A stretch of DNA of 64,000 nucleotides from NCBI GenBank assembly GCA_033065855.1, contig JAVXUO010000422.1, forward strand, positions 558,001 to 622,000, given 5' to 3'. Positions 61,733 through 64,000 of the stretch are shown here, piece after piece (positions within the stretch are counted from its first letter, which is position 1; every line of letters starts with the position of its first letter). This DNA is from Escallonia rubra. Its lineage: Eukaryota > Streptophyta > Magnoliopsida > Escalloniales > Escalloniaceae. The notes beneath the pieces are model-generated. The model was not told the origin of the DNA, ran no database searches, and saw only the letters and a list, made by a program, of their open reading frames with translations. Position numbers and translations under genes: made by a program.

Positions 61733-64000
61733 TTTGGGTACAACGGAAAGGTAATTAAATTAACTGTGTAACATTACAATCATCCATTGTCTAAACCTGC
61801 AGCATCTGTCGCAATCAATGGTACAAGTCCTTCCGAGGGGTGTTCCAACAACTCAAAATCTTTCCCTTGATTGGCTCCTATTCTAGCCAGGTAGTCTGCG
61901 CATTTGTTCCCTTCCTTCAGAACGTGCAGTATAGAAGTTTTGGTTGCTCTCATAAGATACATGCAGTCCGTGATGAGATTTGCCAGGGGGTGAACGATGT
62001 TAGCCCCTTTTGTCATCACTTCCTTTGCTGTGAGAGAATCTGTCTCCACCACTGCTTCTTCAATACTGTGTTATCCTTGATCCAGATCAGTCCTTTTAGA
62101 ATTCCATGGATTTCAGCTTCCAGAACATTACATATAGCTAAGTGTCCAATAAATCCTCCCATCCATTCTCCTTTGTTGTTTCTTATGATGCCACCAAACC
62201 CTCCTGATTCCCCTAGTCTCACACTTCCATATGTATTTATCTTCAAGAGACCTGCAGAAGGGAAAGACCATAGTATTAGTTCAGTCTTCAAGCTATTTGG
62301 GGGTTTCCTTTTGGTAGAAGCAGTCTGCATTTCTTTTGTTGTGTTCTTCCAAGATAGATCACTATTGATTATTGTCCCTTCAATGCTTTCCTTGATTCTA
62401 TCCTTCCATAGGTTAGCAAAAAAAACATACTTCCAAGGAATATCACAAAATATAACATTGTCATCTTTTTTAATATTTTCCTGTAGCCAATCCTTGATGA
62501 TTTGGTTGACCATTAAGTGCCATTGATTTCTAGTCATTCTCTTCCACATGTTAGCTGCTTTCGGCCAGTCTCTCAAGATATGGATAGTAGTTTCTATCTC
62601 CTTTTGGTACCTTTGACAAATACCATCATTTGTTATCTTCCTTTTCAACCTCAGATTAATCGACAAAACTCTATCCCTCAAACAAAGCCAAATGAACAAT
62701 ATAATTTTCTGAGGGATGTTTAATTTCCAAATCCACCTCCAGTTGTACCCTTGAGACCTCTCTCCTGATTAGTATTATTAGTAATGAGATCGAACGCACT
62801 AGCCATAGAGAAGATGCCATTCCCAGCTGGGTTGATCCTCATTCCTATTCTCAAAAGGAAGGTGTAATCTATTTATGGTCTGCATCTCAGTGTTAGTAAC
62901 ACATTGCCTTAGCATATTTTGATTCCAGCTATTGTTAGTAACAAAACAAGCCACTTTAATTCCACCAAACTGGTTGCTGCGCTTATTAACCAGAGTTCCT
63001 TACCAACCCACCAATCTTCCCTAAAATCAACTTCTTCACCATTACCTATGATCCATTTGGTACCTTTCGTTAGATAAGGTAAACCAAGCAGGATACTTCT
63101 CCCCGTTTGGGAACCCCTTTTGCAATTGTTCCAATCTGTCAGCTTTTTGTTTTTGATGTATTTCTCCTTTATAACTTTGACCCAAAGTATATTACCAAAA
63201 AAAAAACTTTGACCCAAAGTAACTTATCCTGAATGAGCAATTTCCAACCTAATTTAACAAGATTAGCAAGGTTGTTGTTCCTAGCTTTCCTTAGACCAAG
63301 ACCTCCCGAGCTTTTAGGTTGGCAAACTTTATCCCAATTCACAAGATGGATTTTCTTTTTTGTCTCCGTGTCTCCCCATAAGAAAGCTCTATTAAATTTA
63401 TCAATTTTATCGCAAACGGCTTTAGGGAGAGCTTGAACTTGCATGGCATAAGAAAGTATGGCAGAAGTGACAGATTGTGCAAGGGTGGTTCTTCCCGCAA
63501 GAGAAAATAAATTTATCTTCCAACCTGCAAGTCCGTTTAGTACCTTTTGAACAATGTTAGTATAGAGGTTCTTAGAAAGCCTTTTATGAATCAAAGCGAT
63601 GCCTTATCCGTAAGAGGTATTTTGCATCTCGAGCTATAATTCATCTATAATTCATCGCTTTCGACTTCGATATATTTCTAGAAACAAAAAGTTCGGACTT
63701 GCTATGGTTTATAGATCGGCCAGAGTCCAGACATGGAACAAAATTTGGTCAGAATTTTCATCACTTTATCCCACTCTTTTTCACCGTCCATCACTTTATC
63801 ACACTCTTTTTCACCATCACGACAAAACAAAATAAGATCATCCGCATAGAAAAAATGAGAAATGAAAGGGCCGCTTTTGGAAGCTCTTAGACCAAGGCAC
63901 TCTTTTTTCCTATTACAATCATTTATCATTTGAGATAGCTTCTCTATACAAAAAACAAAAATATAGGGGGATAACGGATCCCCTTGTCTAATACCTCTTT
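61733..64000 (-). mobile_element. LINE (L1-like) retrotransposon relic, cut by the window edge
   Basis: The - strand carries ORF2 pieces in order from the right edge: RT blocks IRQGDPLSPYIF and FYADDLILFC (about 63790-63995), the RT C-terminal part with GWKINLFSLAGRTTLAQSV and FLWGDTE (63230-63594), a zf-RVT region with IHILRDWP (about 62560-62640), and RNase H with METDSLTAKEVM-like and EGNKCADYLARIGA words (61780-62052). A T run at 61730 marks the poly(A) end. Frames are broken between 63600 and 63700, near 63200, near 62700-62900 and near 62050, so it is dead. The 5' part lies beyond the window. Confidence 0.92.

Noticed and set aside
1-64000. CRISPR arrays, operons, riboswitches or bacterial-type systems
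   Set aside because: Split genes with GT-AG introns and plant transposons show a plant nuclear genome; the tandem arrays found lack CRISPR-like unique spacers and have no cas genes nearby.

Overview
This window is nuclear DNA from a flowering plant, most likely a eudicot. The genes are intron-rich with GT-AG splice sites. The P450 cluster belongs to CYP82, a family known mainly from eudicots, and plant-type transposable elements fill the space between genes. The sequence alone does not name the species.

Region 1 (1-21.7 kb) and region 2 (23.2-38.8 kb) are built from related segmental repeat units. Each of three units (A 1-10.14 kb, B 10.14-21.7 kb, C 23.18-38.78 kb) carries one two-exon CYP82-like cytochrome P450 on the + strand (5710-8341, 13903-16172, 26936-32465). 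All three have an intact reading frame of 523-525 residues once the phase-0 intron is removed. Because the units are paralogous, one copy serves as the empty site for insertions in another. This dates and bounds many mobile elements: two hAT-type elements in unit A, a poly(A)-tailed retroposed insert, a Harbinger-like element filled with triplet repeats and a 3.1-kb Helitron-like insertion in unit B, and a short-LTR retroelement plus two solo LTRs in unit C. A decayed PPR-DYW pseudogene (about 21.72-22.75 kb) lies between B and C.

Region 3 (38.96-42.0 kb) holds a complete five-exon ADR1-type helper NLR (RPW8-NB-ARC-LRR, 825 residues, + strand). Region 4 (42.6-49.8 kb) is almost wholly mobile DNA: a 3.6-kb hAT transposon with a nearly intact transposase, a tRNA-type SINE, a 5'-truncated LINE split by a solo LTR, and a hAT-type MITE. 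Region 5 (50.4-57.3 kb) is a complete 14-exon nucleobase-ascorbate transporter, NAT3-like, 551 residues, on the - strand. Region 6 (57.3-64 kb) is AT-rich intergenic DNA, one more MITE and a decayed LINE running off the right edge.

The host genes do not form an operon-like system. The P450s probably act in specialised metabolism at the ER, ADR1 in immune signalling at the plasma membrane, and NAT3 in nucleobase transport. I found no clearly new biological system. The most unusual points are the altered I-helix motifs in the three P450s, an Arg-to-His change in the NAT signature motif, and the nested insertions whose boundaries are fixed by paralogous empty sites.
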